Below, in pieces: positions 30,224 through 40,749 of a stretch of DNA of 64,000 nucleotides (position 1 is the stretch's first letter; each line of letters begins with the position of its first letter). A program made the position numbers and the translations under genes. Source of the stretch: Virgibacillus natechei (GTDB taxonomy: Bacteria; Bacillota; Bacilli; Bacillales; Amphibacillaceae); assembly GCF_026013645.1 (NCBI RefSeq), contig NZ_CP110224.1, forward strand, positions 2,480,001 to 2,544,000, read 5' to 3'. The notes under the pieces are model-generated. The model was not told the origin of the DNA and searched no databases. It was given only the letters and a program-made list of their open reading frames with translations.

Positions 30224-31201
30224 CTATTGCACGTCACCATAAAGGTGGCATGCAACAAAATGATTATCCTCAATCTCTTCAAACTGTGGCCTGACCTGCT
30301 TACAAATATCCATTGCTTGTGGGCATCTTGTGTGAAATGCACAGCCAGCAGGTGGGTTCGCAGGACTTGGTACATCCCCCTTTAATATAACGCGGTCCCT
30401 GGGGACATCGGGATCTGGCGAAGGTACAGCCGATAAAAGAGCTTGTGTATATGGATGTTTCGGTTCATCATATAATTTATCTTTCGTTGTTAATTCAACC
30501 ATCCTACCTAAATACATCACACCAACCCGATCACTTATGTGTTTCACCACACTAAGGTCATGCGCAATAAAAACATACGTCAAATTAAATTCATCTCGAA
30601 GCTCTTCCATCAAGTTCAATATTTGGGATTGAACAGATACATCTAAGGCAGAAACAGGTTCATCACAAATGATTAGTTTCGGATTATTCGCCAATGCCCG
30701 AGCAATGCCTATTCGCTGTCTTTGTCCCCCGCTGAATTGATGTGGATACCTAGAGGCGTGATAAGCACTTAAACCTACAATCTCCAATAATTCCTGAACA
30801 CGCTCTTTTCGTTGTTCAGACGAAAGTTCACTGTGAATTAACAGTGGCTCATTAATTATTTTTTCAACCGTATGCCTCGGGTTCAGGGAAGCATACGGAT
30901 CCTGGAATATAATCTGCATATCACGTCTTAACTGTCGCATTTCTTCAGGGTTTAAATTGGTTATGTTTCGATCCTCGAACCTTACTTCTCCTTCAGTTGG
31001 CTCCATTAGGCGCAGAATTGATTTACCTGCTGTAGATTTTCCACAGCCTGATTCTCCTACTATTCCAAGGATTTCTCCTTCCATGACCGCGAATGAAACA
31101 CCATCCACTGCTTTTACTTCCCCTACTTTCCTCCCAAAAACGCCACCATTTATATCGAAATATTTTTTTAAGCCTTTAACTTCTAATAGTGGATTCGGCA
31201 T
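30224..31201 (-). CDS. Oligopeptide ABC transporter ATP-binding protein (OppF type)
   Basis: About 325 residues. Walker [14 protein letters not shown], signature [14 protein letters not shown], Walker [14 protein letters not shown]-loop IAHDL, and the C-terminal oligopeptide domain with [15 protein letters not shown]. The ATG chosen follows GGAAGGAGC and overlaps the end of the OppD-type gene by 26 bases; an ATG 12 codons upstream lacks a ribosome site. Confidence 0.94.
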   Translation of the reverse strand: MPNPLLEVKGLKKYFDINGGVFGRKVGEVKAVDGVSFAVMEGEILGIVGESGCGKSTAGKSILRLMEPTEGEVRFEDRNITNLNPEEMRQLRRDMQIIFQDPYASLNPRHTVEKIINEPLLIHSELSSEQRKERVQELLEIVGLSAYHASRYPHQFSGGQRQRIGIARALANNPKLIICDEPVSALDVSVQSQILNLMEELRDEFNLTYVFIAHDLSVVKHISDRVGVMYLGRMVELTTKDKLYDEPKHPYTQALLSAVPSPDPDVPRDRVILKGDVPSPANPPAGCAFHTRCPQAMDICKQVRPQFEEIEDNHFVACHLYGDVQ

Positions 31202-32207
31202 TTTCTGCCTCAGCTCCTTCCTTTCCGCCCTTCTCATCGTATAAGAAGCAACGACTTACGCGATTATTTCCTAGGGAATAAAGCTTTGGACTTTCCCCGA
31301 AACAACGATCAAAAGCAAACTCACAGCGAGGTGCAAAATGGCAGCCAATCCGTTCCATCTTGGGCTTAGGTACAGTACCTGGAATCGAATAAAGTTTTTG
31401 CTCCCTTTCGTGAATTTTAGGCAAGGAACGAATTAGGCCCTTGGAGTACGGATGCTTTGGATCTTTTAAAATTTCTCTCATTGTACCTTCTTCCACAACC
31501 TGACCAGAATACATGACCGTAACTCGATCACAAATTTCCGCAACAACCCCTAAATCATGAGTGATTAATAAAATAGCAGTATCTTTTTCTTTATTTAAAC
31601 TTCGCATTAAATCCAATATTTGTGCTTGAATGGTGACATCCAATGCTGTCGTTGGCTCATCAGCAATTAATAATTCTGGATCACAGGACATCGACATCGC
31701 AATCATCACACGCTGTCTCATTCCACCGGATAATTGATGTGGATATTCGTCGATAATAGCTTCTGGTCGTGGTATTTCCACTAGCTTTAACATATCGATT
31801 GATTTACGACGCGCTTCTTTCTTACTCATTTTTTGATGAAGACGAATTGCTTCTCCCATCTGATTGCCTATCGTAAATAATGGGTCCAAAGAGGTCATTG
31901 GTTCTTGAAAAATCATGGATATCTCGTTTCCACGTATTTTCTTCATACGAGCTTCCGTTGCATGAGCGAGATTTTCTCCTTTAAAATTAATTTCACCATT
32001 AACAATTCTACCTGGTGGACGAGGTACCAAATGCATAATAGATAAAGATGTTACACTTTTCCCACACCCTGACTCACCAACTATACCAACCACTTCACCT
32101 TTATGTACGTTTATACTAACACCATCTACAGCAGGGATTTCACCAGCATCTGTAAAAAAATGTGTATGCAAATCGTTTAATTCCAGAACGACGTCTGAAT
32201 GTGACAT
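31176..32207 (-). CDS. Oligopeptide ABC transporter ATP-binding protein (OppD type)
   Basis: 343 residues. Walker [17 protein letters not shown], signature [15 protein letters not shown], Walker [13 protein letters not shown], and the C-terminal extension with [14 protein letters not shown], where cysteines of the family may bind an Fe-S cluster. First gene of the operon. AAAGGAGG lies eight bases before the ATG, and a cre-like site lies about 20 bases further upstream. Confidence 0.94.
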   Translation of the reverse strand: MSHSDVVLELNDLHTHFFTDAGEIPAVDGVSINVHKGEVVGIVGESGCGKSVTSLSIMHLVPRPPGRIVNGEINFKGENLAHATEARMKKIRGNEISMIFQEPMTSLDPLFTIGNQMGEAIRLHQKMSKKEARRKSIDMLKLVEIPRPEAIIDEYPHQLSGGMRQRVMIAMSMSCDPELLIADEPTTALDVTIQAQILDLMRSLNKEKDTAILLITHDLGVVAEICDRVTVMYSGQVVEEGTMREILKDPKHPYSKGLIRSLPKIHEREQKLYSIPGTVPKPKMERIGCHFAPRCEFAFDRCFGESPKLYSLGNNRVSRCFLYDEKGGKEGAEAENAESTIRS

Positions 32208-32224
32208 GATCCTGTCCTCCTTTA

Positions 32225-32238
32225 TGCAAGCGTTTTCT
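32225..32238. promoter_or_regulatory. Putative cre (CcpA) site upstream of the opp operon
   Basis: TGCAAGCGTTTTCT matches the catabolite-responsive core TGNAANCGNWNNCA at all but the last position. It lies between the probable promoter and the first gene, a roadblock position typical of CcpA repression. Confidence 0.65.
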
Positions 32239-32523
32239 AAAAACGTAAATTATATTAAGTTTTTCTACTAGTACTTTTGATGCCAATATTGAGAATTTTA
32301 TAATTAATATGTTACTAATATACTTAATAGTACCTAATATTGCAAGTATATTTTTAAAGTGTAGAGTACATTCCATTTTTTTACGTTTCGTTTTTTCCCT
32401 AAATAGTTCTTTTAAATCATGACTGTTTTATAAACCGCCTAACCAAAAATTCTAGCATCTTTTTACAAATAAATAGAATTAGATTATACTATTTTTAACC
32501 AATAAGATAGAAAGAGGCATATT
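32239..32523 (-). promoter_or_regulatory. AT-rich region between divergent opp and aroK, with an opp promoter candidate
   Basis: On the minus strand TTGCAA, a 17-base spacer and TATATT form a plausible sigma-A promoter about 110 bases before the OppD-type gene. No promoter for aroK was assigned with confidence. No gene or repeat is seen. Confidence 0.45.
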
Positions 32524-33060
32524 ATGGATACTGATGAGGATTTGCTTAGAGAGAAAGATCTTGTGTTGATAGGGTTTATGGGTGTTGGTAAAACGACGAT
32601 TGGTAGAGCATTGGCCAACAAATTACAATGGGATTTTATAGACATAGACGAAGAAATTGAAAAAACATACAGCATGCCAACTTCTCAAATATTCCAAACG
32701 ATAGGAGAGGATGCCTTTCGCGCCAAAGAAAAAGATATGATTAAAAATTACACAGGCATTGAAAAACTAAAAATCATTTCTGTTGGCGGTGGAGCTTTTT
32801 TACAAGATGAAACGAAGAAACTCTGTTTATCGGAATGTATTGTGATCTTCCTGGATATCTCATGGGAGGTATGGCAAGATAGAATTAGTTTACTAGTCGA
32901 TAGTAGGCCGGTGTTACAAGGAAAAACCATTGATGAAATGGAGAAGCTATTTTATGATAGGCAATCTACTTACAAGGATCACCATTTCAGGGTGAAAACC
33001 GATGATTATTCAATTGATGAAACGGCTGACTTCATTGTTGACTCTATCCTAAAGAAGTAG
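32524..33060 (+). CDS. aroK: Shikimate kinase
   Basis: 178 residues. P-loop GFMGVGKTT (17-25), substrate-binding DIDEEIE and the SVGGGAF motif near 80, and lid arginines in DSRPVLQGK. It phosphorylates shikimate in the chorismate pathway. No other aro genes are nearby. The first ten residues (MDTDEDLLRE) extend beyond the usual family start, but no better ribosome site exists downstream. Confidence 0.9.
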   Translation: MDTDEDLLREKDLVLIGFMGVGKTTIGRALANKLQWDFIDIDEEIEKTYSMPTSQIFQTIGEDAFRAKEKDMIKNYTGIEKLKIISVGGGAFLQDETKKLCLSECIVIFLDISWEVWQDRISLLVDSRPVLQGKTIDEMEKLFYDRQSTYKDHHFRVKTDDYSIDETADFIVDSILKK

Positions 33061-33072
33061 TGTCTGTACATA

Positions 33073-33115
33073 AGAAAAGACAAGGGGAAATGTTGCTAGC
33101 GCCCTTGTCTTTTCT
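33073..33115. terminator. Bidirectional terminator hairpin between aroK and tRNA-Arg
   Basis: AGAAAAGACAAGGG pairs with CCCTTGTCTTTTCT over a 15-base loop. It can serve the convergent aroK and tRNA genes. Confidence 0.75.
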
Positions 33116-33126
33116 ATGCAATGAAG

Positions 33127-33200
33127 TGCGCCCAGAGGGATTCGAACCCCCGACACTTGGTACCGGAAACCAAAGCTCTATCCAACTGAGCTATGGGCGC
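33127..33200 (-). tRNA. trnR-CCG: tRNA-Arg (anticodon CCG)
   Basis: 74-nt cloverleaf on the minus strand: acceptor GCGCCCA/TGGGCGC, D arm with AGCTCAGTTGGATAGAGC, anticodon stem TTGGT/ACCAA with loop TTCCGGT reading CCG, and T arm with GGGTTCGAATCCC. The discriminator is A and CCA is not encoded. It decodes the CGG arginine codon. A tRNA-Arg near clpP is also known in B. subtilis. Confidence 0.97.
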
Positions 33201-33211
33201 ATGAGATTTAT

Positions 33212-33420
33212 TCGTTAGAAAACTTGCATTCACGCATTAGTCGAAATGCCCTAGTTGCACTTATGCAGTAAGAAAAGTATACTTTTCTTCTGCCAAAAAT
33301 TATTATAACCCTTCACCCTCATATATACAAGTTAGAAAACTTGACATTTGTTAAAGAGATTCTTTAAAAGCATTCTTTGCTTTGTTAGGCAGCGATTTCT
33401 TACTGCCAAAAAATAGTCAA
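33212..33420. repeat. Two tandem copies of the TTAGAAAACTTG element
   Basis: The first copy (from 33212) has GTTAGAAAACTTG, AGTTGCACTTATGCAGTA and the AAGAAAAGTATACTTTTCTT palindrome; the second (from 33331) has GTTAGAAAACTTGACA, AAAGCATTCTTTGCTTT and TTCTTACTGCC. They separate the tRNA from the clpP promoter. Confidence 0.65.
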
Positions 33421-33494
33421 CCAGGTTTATTTTAGTGATAGAAGGGTATGATGGAAAGTGTGATTTATACTAAAATATTTGTTGAACGTTTTTG

Positions 33495-33524
33495 TTTGAC
33501 CTTCATTGACCATTTAGTTATCAT
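33495..33524 (+). promoter_or_regulatory. clpP promoter with CtsR operator
   Basis: TTTGACC-TTC-ATTGACC is the reverse form of the CtsR heptad repeat (two GGTCAAA-like units three bases apart). It overlaps the -35 box TTGACC; TATCAT follows after 17 bases. Heat-shock control of clpP by CtsR is therefore expected. Confidence 0.88.
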
Positions 33525-33563
33525 GAAAATAGATTGTTTACCAGATAAGGGAGGATTTTTTAC

Positions 33564-34157
33564 ATGAATTTAATACCTACAGTTATTGAACAAACCAACC
33601 GAGGAGAACGCGCATATGATATTTACTCACGATTATTAAAAGATCGTATTATTATGCTTGGAAGTGGAATCGATGATAATGTTGCGAACTCAATCGTAGC
33701 ACAATTGCTTTTCCTTGAGGCTGACGATCCAGATAAGGATATTTCACTTTATATCAACTCACCAGGAGGATCCATCACGGCTGGTATGGCAATATTTGAT
33801 ACGATGCAATTCATTAAACCTAATGTATCAACAATCTGTACTGGAATGGCAGCATCAATGGGCGCATTCCTGTTAGCTGCAGGTGAAAAAGGAAAACGTT
33901 ACGCACTTCCAAATAGTGAAGTAATGATTCACCAACCATTAGGCGGTACACAGGGTCAGGCAACGGATATCGAAATCCATGCAAAACGTATCGTTGAAAT
34001 GAAAAGAAAAATGAATGTGATTCTTGCTGAGCGTACCGGGCAACCAATGGAAGTAGTTGAACGTGATACGGAACGTGATAACTTTATGACTGCTGAAAAA
34101 TCAGTTGAGTATGGTTTGATTGATAAGATCTTAGAACGTAATAATACCGAAAAATAA
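33564..34157 (+). CDS. clpP: ATP-dependent Clp protease proteolytic subunit
   Basis: 197 residues. Catalytic triad: Ser98 in [10 protein letters not shown], His123 in MIHQPLGG and the Asp in [10 protein letters not shown]. It forms a 14-mer that works with ClpX, ClpC or ClpE; substrates include tmRNA-tagged proteins. Clear GGGAGG ribosome site and CtsR-type promoter. Confidence 0.98.
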   Translation: MNLIPTVIEQTNRGERAYDIYSRLLKDRIIMLGSGIDDNVANSIVAQLLFLEADDPDKDISLYINSPGGSITAGMAIFDTMQFIKPNVSTICTGMAASMGAFLLAAGEKGKRYALPNSEVMIHQPLGGTQGQATDIEIHAKRIVEMKRKMNVILAERTGQPMEVVERDTERDNFMTAEKSVEYGLIDKILERNNTEK

Positions 34158-34160
34158 AGT

Positions 34161-34198
34161 AAAAACTCCCTTTCATCGTATATGAAAGGGAATTTTCT
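34161..34198. terminator. Bidirectional terminator between clpP and crh
   Basis: TCCCTTTCAT pairs with ATGAAAGGGA; T runs occur on both strands (TTTTC on plus, GTTTTTAC on minus). Confidence 0.85.
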
Positions 34199-34199
34199 A

Positions 34200-34454
34200 T
34201 TATGAACTGGATACAAAGGTAATTAAATGATTTAATGCTTCTTCTTCATCATGGCCTTCAGCAATGATTGTAATCGTCTCTCTCCTCGTTACAGCTAAGC
34301 TCATTAGTCCCATAATGCTTTTCGCATTGACTCTTTTTCCCTCTTTTTCAAGAAAAAGATCTGCTGCGTACCGGTTTGCTTCTTGAACAAATAACGCTGC
34401 CGGTCTTGCTTGCAAGCCTGTATCCAATTCTACTTTGATAGATTTCTCAACCAT
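34200..34454 (-). CDS. crh: Crh, HPr-like catabolite repression protein
   Basis: 84 residues, HPr fold. Position 15 is glutamine (GLQARPAALF) instead of the phospho-accepting histidine, while the regulatory Ser46 is kept (VNAKSIMGLM). This is diagnostic for Crh, which cannot pass phosphate to sugars but, once phosphorylated on Ser46 by HprK, is a CcpA co-repressor. hprK lies 13 kb to the right and the whiA-yvcK-rapZ operon next door, as in B. subtilis. The ATG follows AGAGGAG; the frame extends 15 codons upstream without a site. Confidence 0.95.
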   Translation of the reverse strand: MVEKSIKVELDTGLQARPAALFVQEANRYAADLFLEKEGKRVNAKSIMGLMSLAVTRRETITIIAEGHDEEEALNHLITFVSSS

Positions 34455-34502
34455 GTTGTCATCTCCTCTAAGTTCGTAACCGTTATCATCAATAATCAAT
34501 TC

Positions 34503-34545
34503 TAATCAGCAGTCCCTCGTGGCACGGACACGATAGACTGCTGAT
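34503..34545. repeat. Nested stem-loop between whiA and crh
   Basis: Outer stem TCAGCAGTC/GACTGCTGA encloses an inner TCGTG/CACGA stem. There is no T run, so it is not a plain terminator. It may process or stabilise the yvcI-rapZ-yvcK-whiA-crh transcript. Confidence 0.55.
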
Positions 34546-34624
34546 CTAATAGGTAGCACCGTTTAAATTATCATTATTTACCACTATTATATCATAACAA
34601 GGCATAGGAATTCTATTTTCCTTC

Positions 34625-35569
34625 TTATAACAACTGCCCTTGCTTAATTTTATTTGCAAATTCATCGATCTTCTTTAATCGGTGATTAACACCGGATTTT
34701 GAGATTTTCCCGCTTGATACGTGTTCCCCTAATTCCTTTAATGACAATTCCTGATGCTGCACACGTAACGTCGCAATTTCCTGTAGTTTTTCTGGTAATT
34801 GATCAATTCCTACCGTATTTTCAATTAACTTGATATTTTCAATTTGCCGAAATGCTGCACCAATTGTTTTATTTAAGTTTGCTGTCTCACAATTTACCAG
34901 GCGATTCACCGAATTACGCATATCACGAATGATGCGGACATCCTCAAATTTAAACAATGCATTATGTGCTCCGATTATATTTAAGAACTCTGTCATCTTC
35001 TCAGCTTCCTTAATGTAAACAATATAGCCATTTTTTCGTTCCAATGTCCGTGCTCGAAGATCAAACTCGTTTATCAATTCACATAAGGAATCATTATGCT
35101 CTTTATGAAAATTAAAGATCTCTAAATGATAAGATGATGTTTCAGGATTGTTTATCGATCCACCTGCAAGAAACGCTCCACGCAAATAGGATCTTCTTAA
35201 CTCATGCCCTTCTATGTACTTTTTTGATATGGACCGTACTAGTGTATATGGATCTCGCAATATATCCATTTCCGATAAAAGAATCCGTACATCTTCCTTC
35301 AATCGCACAATATAGACATTATTCTTTTTTAGTTTCATTTTTTTACGTACTAATAATTCAACAGGAATTTTATAAATGGATTTAATTAACGTATAGATTC
35401 TACGGGCGATTGCAGCATTTTCAGTTTGTACATCAAGCACATAGTCATCTCTTGAAACAGAGACAGCTCCATTCATTCGAATTAATGCCGCAAGCTCTGA
35501 TTCTATACAGGCCTTATCGCCTAATTCCATGCCTGTTAATTCTTTCTTTATTTCAGATGCAAAGGACAA
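34625..35569 (-). CDS. whiA: WhiA, sporulation/cell-division regulator homologue
   Basis: 314 residues. N-terminal part related to LAGLIDADG homing endonucleases ([20 protein letters not shown] near 130), without expected nuclease activity, and a C-terminal helix-turn-helix ([20 protein letters not shown]). Known to influence division and chromosome segregation in B. subtilis. It starts at TTG, seven bases after GGGAGGG. Third gene of rapZ-yvcK-whiA. Confidence 0.95.
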   Translation of the reverse strand: MSFASEIKKELTGMELGDKACIESELAALIRMNGAVSVSRDDYVLDVQTENAAIARRIYTLIKSIYKIPVELLVRKKMKLKKNNVYIVRLKEDVRILLSEMDILRDPYTLVRSISKKYIEGHELRRSYLRGAFLAGGSINNPETSSYHLEIFNFHKEHNDSLCELINEFDLRARTLERKNGYIVYIKEAEKMTEFLNIIGAHNALFKFEDVRIIRDMRNSVNRLVNCETANLNKTIGAAFRQIENIKLIENTVGIDQLPEKLQEIATLRVQHQELSLKELGEHVSSGKISKSGVNHRLKKIDEFANKIKQGQLL

Positions 35570-35605
35570 TTTGATCCCTCCCTTGTTGCGATGTTAAAGC
35601 AGCTT

Positions 35606-36568
35606 TTATTCTGTTTCTATAATGGAGTAAAGTAATTTAGAAATTTTTGTAGTATCGTGCCTTAAGGTCGGTTTTGAATGGTCAATAATATCTCCTTCGA
35701 TTATCTGCAACCCCATCTCGAGTAGACGATCCGTATCATAAACGACTGGTTCAGCATTTTCTTCTGCATAGACAGCACGGACTGTTTTTTCAATTGGTTC
35801 GTTATGCACAACGATCGAATTCACACTTCCTTTTCCAACGTGGTTGATGATTGCTTGGACATGCTCGGAAGCTGTATAACTTGTTGTTTCACCAGCCTGA
35901 GTCATGACATTACAGACATAAACTACTTTCCCTTTGGTGTTTCTGATTGCTTCGTCCATTTGTGGCATGATCATGGCTGGTAGGATACTGGTATACAAAC
36001 TTCCTGGTGCAATCACAACTAAATCAGCTTTTTCGATTGCCCGAACTGCATTAGGCAATGGATTAATTGGCTGTGGGCTAAGGAATACCTTTTCTATTTG
36101 TTTATTCGAAAGAGGAATATTGGATTCACCAGATATAATGGTCCCATCCACCATTTGTGCATGTAAGGCCATATTTTCATTCGATATGGGGTATATTTTT
36201 CCTTTTACATTTAATACGCGGGATATCTCTTTAATACCTGTATTAAAATTACCAGTAACAGACGTCATGGCAGCTAATAATAAATTACCCATTGAATGGC
36301 CGGATAAACCATTACCTACTGCAAATCGGTGCTGAAAAAGTTCAAGTAACATTGGTTCAGCATCAGACAGCGCAGCTATTACATTACGTATATCGCCTGG
36401 CGCCGGAATTTCCATTTCTTCCCGTAGTCTTCCTGTACTCCCACCGTCATCAGCTACCGTTACAAGTGCTGTTAAGTGAATGGGCAGTTCTTTTAATCCG
36501 CGTAAAAGAACAGGCATACCAGTCCCCCCACCTATCACAACGACTCGTGGATGATTAACTTGACTCAT
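35606..36568 (-). CDS. yvcK: YvcK/GlmR, gluconeogenic growth and cell-wall precursor regulator
   Basis: 320 residues, CofD-like fold. VVIGGGTGMPVLLRGLK opens a nucleotide-binding Rossmann region, with VADDGGSTGRLREE and GHSMGNLLLAAM following. The family binds UDP-GlcNAc and stimulates GlmS in Bacillus, linking carbon supply to wall synthesis. Only two bases separate it from rapZ, so coupling is likely. Confidence 0.95.
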   Translation of the reverse strand: MSQVNHPRVVVIGGGTGMPVLLRGLKELPIHLTALVTVADDGGSTGRLREEMEIPAPGDIRNVIAALSDAEPMLLELFQHRFAVGNGLSGHSMGNLLLAAMTSVTGNFNTGIKEISRVLNVKGKIYPISNENMALHAQMVDGTIISGESNIPLSNKQIEKVFLSPQPINPLPNAVRAIEKADLVVIAPGSLYTSILPAMIMPQMDEAIRNTKGKVVYVCNVMTQAGETTSYTASEHVQAIINHVGKGSVNSIVVHNEPIEKTVRAVYAEENAEPVVYDTDRLLEMGLQIIEGDIIDHSKPTLRHDTTKISKLLYSIIETE

Positions 36569-36570
36569 AG

Positions 36571-37455
36571 CTAATGTCCCTTTCTTTTATCTATATCACG
36601 ATGGCTAACATGTGTTATATAATTAGAAGATAGTTCTTTTGTGAAGTGTTCTGCCAGTGTTACAGATCGATGCTGTCCTCCTGTGCATCCTATAGCAACC
36701 ACAAGCTGTGACTTTCCTTCTTTTTTATATTGCGGAAGCATAAACTGTAGTAGATCAAGCACTTTTTCAATGAATTTCTGTGTATCCGCCCACTTAAAAA
36801 CATAGGACGAAACCTCAGTATTCAATCCTGTTAGAGACTTCATATGTGGGACATAATGCGGATTTGGTAAAAACCTAACATCAAATACTAAATCAGCATC
36901 GATTGGCAAGCCGTATTTAAACCCAAATGAAACCATGTGAACAGAAAATGTTTCTTGTTTTTCCTCTGTATATTTTTCAACTATTTTTTCTCGTAATTCT
37001 TTCGGCTTTAAATTAGTCGTATCAATAATACGTTGGGATCTTCCTCTTAATTCATCCAAAATTTCACGTTCCTGTTGAATTCCATTTAAAGGTAAACCCT
37101 CCACTGCTAATGGATGCGAACGCCTTGTTTCCTTATATCTGCTCACAAGTGATTCATCCTTCGCATCAAGAAAAAGGATATGCTCTTGAAGCCAGTCTTC
37201 TTCCCCTAAGACATCTAACGCCTCAAATAATGAATCAAAGAATTCACGCCCACGTAAATCCATTACAAGTGCAACTTTTCGAATATTGTTTGTCGAGTCT
37301 TTCATTAGTTCGAGAAATTTTGGCAGCAGGGTCGGTGGTAAATTATCCACACAATAATACCCTAAATCCTCGAAGCTTTGAACCGCGACCGTTTTTCCGG
37401 CCCCAGACATCCCAGTGATAATGACTAATTTTGTTTCCTGTTCTCCATTTCTCAT
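36571..37455 (-). CDS. rapZ: RapZ-family nucleotide-binding protein (YvcJ)
   Basis: 294 residues. P-loop GMSGAGKT (15-22), then [20 protein letters not shown], and in the C-domain [16 protein letters not shown]. In E. coli RapZ is an RNase adaptor that controls glmS mRNA decay; in Bacillus YvcJ has GTPase/ATPase activity and affects competence. Next to YvcK, both linked to glucosamine-6-phosphate supply. Confidence 0.94.
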   Translation of the reverse strand: MRNGEQETKLVIITGMSGAGKTVAVQSFEDLGYYCVDNLPPTLLPKFLELMKDSTNNIRKVALVMDLRGREFFDSLFEALDVLGEEDWLQEHILFLDAKDESLVSRYKETRRSHPLAVEGLPLNGIQQEREILDELRGRSQRIIDTTNLKPKELREKIVEKYTEEKQETFSVHMVSFGFKYGLPIDADLVFDVRFLPNPHYVPHMKSLTGLNTEVSSYVFKWADTQKFIEKVLDLLQFMLPQYKKEGKSQLVVAIGCTGGQHRSVTLAEHFTKELSSNYITHVSHRDIDKRKGH

Positions 37456-37480
37456 CTAAAAATCTCCTTTTACCAACCCA

Positions 37481-37948
37481 TTAAAGTGTCGAAGCATCCA
37501 AACGCAAATCAAGCAGTTCGTAATCTTCTGTATATGAAAAGGTACCATACAACTGTTTTTCGGAAGAGGACAGAACATGTTCAAAAATTTTCCGATCGCC
37601 CTCTGCCATTGGTAGACTTTTTATATGATCAAGCTGTACCCATTCTAATTCACCTTCTGCGCAATGCTCAATTAAGTCTCCATCATAAGAATGACAAACA
37701 AACGTAAACATCATCCATTCTTGAATAAAGCTACCTGAGCTAAATATGGAGAATGTAAATGTCCCCATTAATTCAGGCTGATGAATATTCAAGGCTGTCT
37801 CTTCTCTATACTCTCTCACTACCGATTCTTTTATGGATTCCCCTCGTTCCATCTTTCCACCTGGAATCGCATACCAGCCACGGCGTGGTTTTTTTAATAA
37901 TAATATATGATCGTTATCTATTACTATGCAGTTAGTCACTCGCTGCAT
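37481..37948 (-). CDS. Nudix hydrolase (YvcI type)
   Basis: About 155 residues. Nudix box GGKMERGESIKESVVREYREE, with the metal-binding REYREE glutamates. The preceding RRGWYAIPG matches MutT-like members. YvcI homologues hydrolyse GDP or related nucleotides; the exact substrate is open. The ATG chosen follows GAGGTGA; a longer frame of 25 codons lacks a site. First gene of the yvcI-rapZ-yvcK-whiA-crh run. Confidence 0.85.
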   Translation of the reverse strand: MQRVTNCIVIDNDHILLLKKPRRGWYAIPGGKMERGESIKESVVREYREETALNIHQPELMGTFTFSIFSSGSFIQEWMMFTFVCHSYDGDLIEHCAEGELEWVQLDHIKSLPMAEGDRKIFEHVLSSSEKQLYGTFSYTEDYELLDLRLDASTL

Positions 37949-38138
37949 GACAAACTCACCTCGTTTATATATGAAACTCCATCCATGAAGTTCTAATTCC
38001 ATTGAACGGTCGTTTAGATTCAATAAACCTTACTTCCATTATACTATGAAAAAATTAAAAGCAACAAGGATACGATTTAAGAGGTTGTTCAAAAGTCCGC
38101 TAAAAATTTACACGTCTAGGGGAGCTTCTGCTAAAATC

Positions 38139-38155
38139 GCCCACGTCCTGTGGGC
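38139..38155 (+). ncRNA. GTCCT-loop hairpin within an outer stem
   Basis: GCCCAC-GTCCT-GTGGGC, with an outer CTTCTGC/GCAGAAG stem around it. The loop fits the RUCCU loop described for Bacillaceae-1 RNA, but here a single hairpin is seen on this strand. Confidence 0.4.
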
Positions 38156-38311
38156 AACGCAGAAGTCAGCACAACACGCGAGAAGCTCGTTGGCTTGTTT
38201 CTCCGCTCCTTGGAAAAGAAACACACTTTTCCTGCGTGCTAGAGCGTTTGCTCATGTATCTAAAAGCATACATTCCGCTGCTAGAAACTAACGCCGCCTC
38301 GAACTTTCGAC

Positions 38312-38354
38312 GCACAGGACGTGCTAGTGTCGGCGTTGCAGGCAGGACGCCTGC
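38312..38354 (-). ncRNA. Paired GTCCT-loop hairpins, Bacillaceae-1-like
   Basis: On the minus strand GCAGGC-GTCCT-GCCTGC is followed 13 bases later by GCAC-GTCCT-GTGC. The Bacillaceae-1 motif is known as two hairpins with RUCCU loops. The stems differ in sequence from those at 50540 and 63680 while the loops are identical. Confidence 0.5.
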
Positions 38355-38452
38355 GACTTTAGCCGACGCGGTCCTTTTAATCCTCCATTTTGAACACGCA
38401 CTTTAGGAAGACCTAGCCATCCGACAAGTTTGGACAAGATGGGTGAAGGAAG

Positions 38453-38490
38453 CAAAAAAAATGCACAGGCGCTATAACCTGTGCAAAAAA
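38453..38490 (-). terminator. Terminator after trxB
   Basis: GCACAGG pairs with CCTGTGC around an eight-base loop, and the minus strand continues with eight T residues. The other strand also has A and T runs, so it may work both ways. Confidence 0.85.
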
Positions 38491-38599
38491 CTAATTTATT
38501 TATTAAAAGGGGGTCAATTAGTTACTAACATTGTACCCCATAATTATTGCATGCGTGTTACAACAGCGTTAAAAAGCAGTTACTTTTTTATTTTTAACA

Positions 38600-39598
<999 letters not shown>

Positions 39599-39637
39599 TT
39601 ATTAAAACAACAGCGATTCGTCTATTATTTTGCTCAT

Positions 39638-40645
39638 TTACGAACGCAACGGGAATTCTTCATTGGCTAATTGTGAGTGTTTTTTACTACCCTCTTCCCA
39701 TAAAGCAAGCGCAGCATCCTGTTTTCCTACATGATAGGACGCGATGCTATACCATCTATAATAGGAAACATGATTATTCACCGAACTTTTTATAAGTGAA
39801 CGAAAGCGGTTATACGCATCCTGATAGTATCCTGTTCTGGCCAATGTAACTGCTATACGTAGTTTTTGCTGTTCATGAATAGGATATACGTTTAGTAATG
39901 CCTGAATATTTCTTTCGTATGCTTGTTTTTGATTTAATTCATAATAAAAGAGTGCTAAATTTGTATGACTGTATAAGGAAGTAGGATCTTCTTCTAAGAT
40001 ATCTTGTTCCATTTGAATGGCATCGTCCTTATGACCAAAATAAAATAACGCTTTTGCATAGTCATGTTTTGCAAGCTTATGATCCGGAAATAACGTCATC
40101 ATTTCTTCAATAAGCGGAAGTGCCTTTTCCCATTGTCTATTTTCCATATGGTAAAAGACCGTCTCTTGATAGATAAGAAGTTCATCTTCTTCCTCAAGGT
40201 CCCAATTATTATCTTCCTCATCGTCCTCTTCATCAATGTCAATGAGATGAAGTAAACGTTTGGCTTCTTCTGTAAAATCACCGTTAGGCTCTTTATCAAT
40301 ATATGAATTAGCGTATTTTTTTGCATCATTTAAGAGACCTAAATGGGCATAATTATTTGCTATCAAGTAGTAACAATCGACATAATCCGTTGATTGCAGT
40401 ACTTCTGTCAACAATTGATTTGCTTTATGAAACGAACCGATTTCTGTATATATAATGGACATTTGACATTGATACAAGGCCTCTTCTGGTTTAGCCTCAA
40501 TCGCTTTTTTAATCCATTTGATAGAGATGTCAAATTTTCTTTTCTGAAAAGCTTCTACACCTTTTGTGAAATAAAAATCGCCTTCAGGAATAAACGGGAC
40601 AATATTATTCTGTTTTCCATCAGTTTTATCTTTCACTTGCTGCAT
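39638..40645 (-). CDS. Tetratricopeptide-repeat protein (YvcD type)
   Basis: 335 residues. Helical pairs repeat every 34 residues or so: FQKRKFDISIKWIKKAIEAK, LYQCQMSIIYTEIGSFHKA, YLIANNYAHLGLLNDAKKY and further copies. A very acidic stretch (IDEEDDEEDNNWDLEEEDEL) sits near the middle. Cytoplasmic protein-protein scaffold by inference; no enzyme domain. Conserved upstream neighbour of trxB. Confidence 0.82.
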   Translation of the reverse strand: MQQVKDKTDGKQNNIVPFIPEGDFYFTKGVEAFQKRKFDISIKWIKKAIEAKPEEALYQCQMSIIYTEIGSFHKANQLLTEVLQSTDYVDCYYLIANNYAHLGLLNDAKKYANSYIDKEPNGDFTEEAKRLLHLIDIDEEDDEEDNNWDLEEEDELLIYQETVFYHMENRQWEKALPLIEEMMTLFPDHKLAKHDYAKALFYFGHKDDAIQMEQDILEEDPTSLYSHTNLALFYYELNQKQAYERNIQALLNVYPIHEQQKLRIAVTLARTGYYQDAYNRFRSLIKSSVNNHVSYYRWYSIASYHVGKQDAALALWEEGSKKHSQLANEEFPLRS

Positions 40646-40749
40646 AAGTCTGTCCCCCTATAATTCATTGCATACCGCTTCAAAGTATATCATATTTATA
40701 AGGGGAATAATACGTTAGGTTTCGGACAAAATAAACAATTGCATAAAAA

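Larger units (their letters stand above)
38084..38432. repeat. GC-rich dispersed repeat with GTCCT-loop hairpins
   Basis: It starts GAGGTTGTTCAAAAGTCCG, resembling 48405-48450 reversed (GAGGATGTTCAAAAAGTCCG), and contains three hairpins with the same five-base loop. The open frames across it are artefacts of base composition. No transposase is present. The right limit is approximate. Confidence 0.7.

Noticed and set aside
33212..33420. CRISPR-like array beside tRNA-Arg
   Set aside because: Only two imperfect copies with unequal modules; the same modules are scattered across the window, and no cas gene is present.
38046..38291. 81-aa basic open frame between the nudix and trxB genes
   Set aside because: Lies in a GC-rich repeat; the composition follows the repeat, and equivalent frames in other copies are not conserved as protein.
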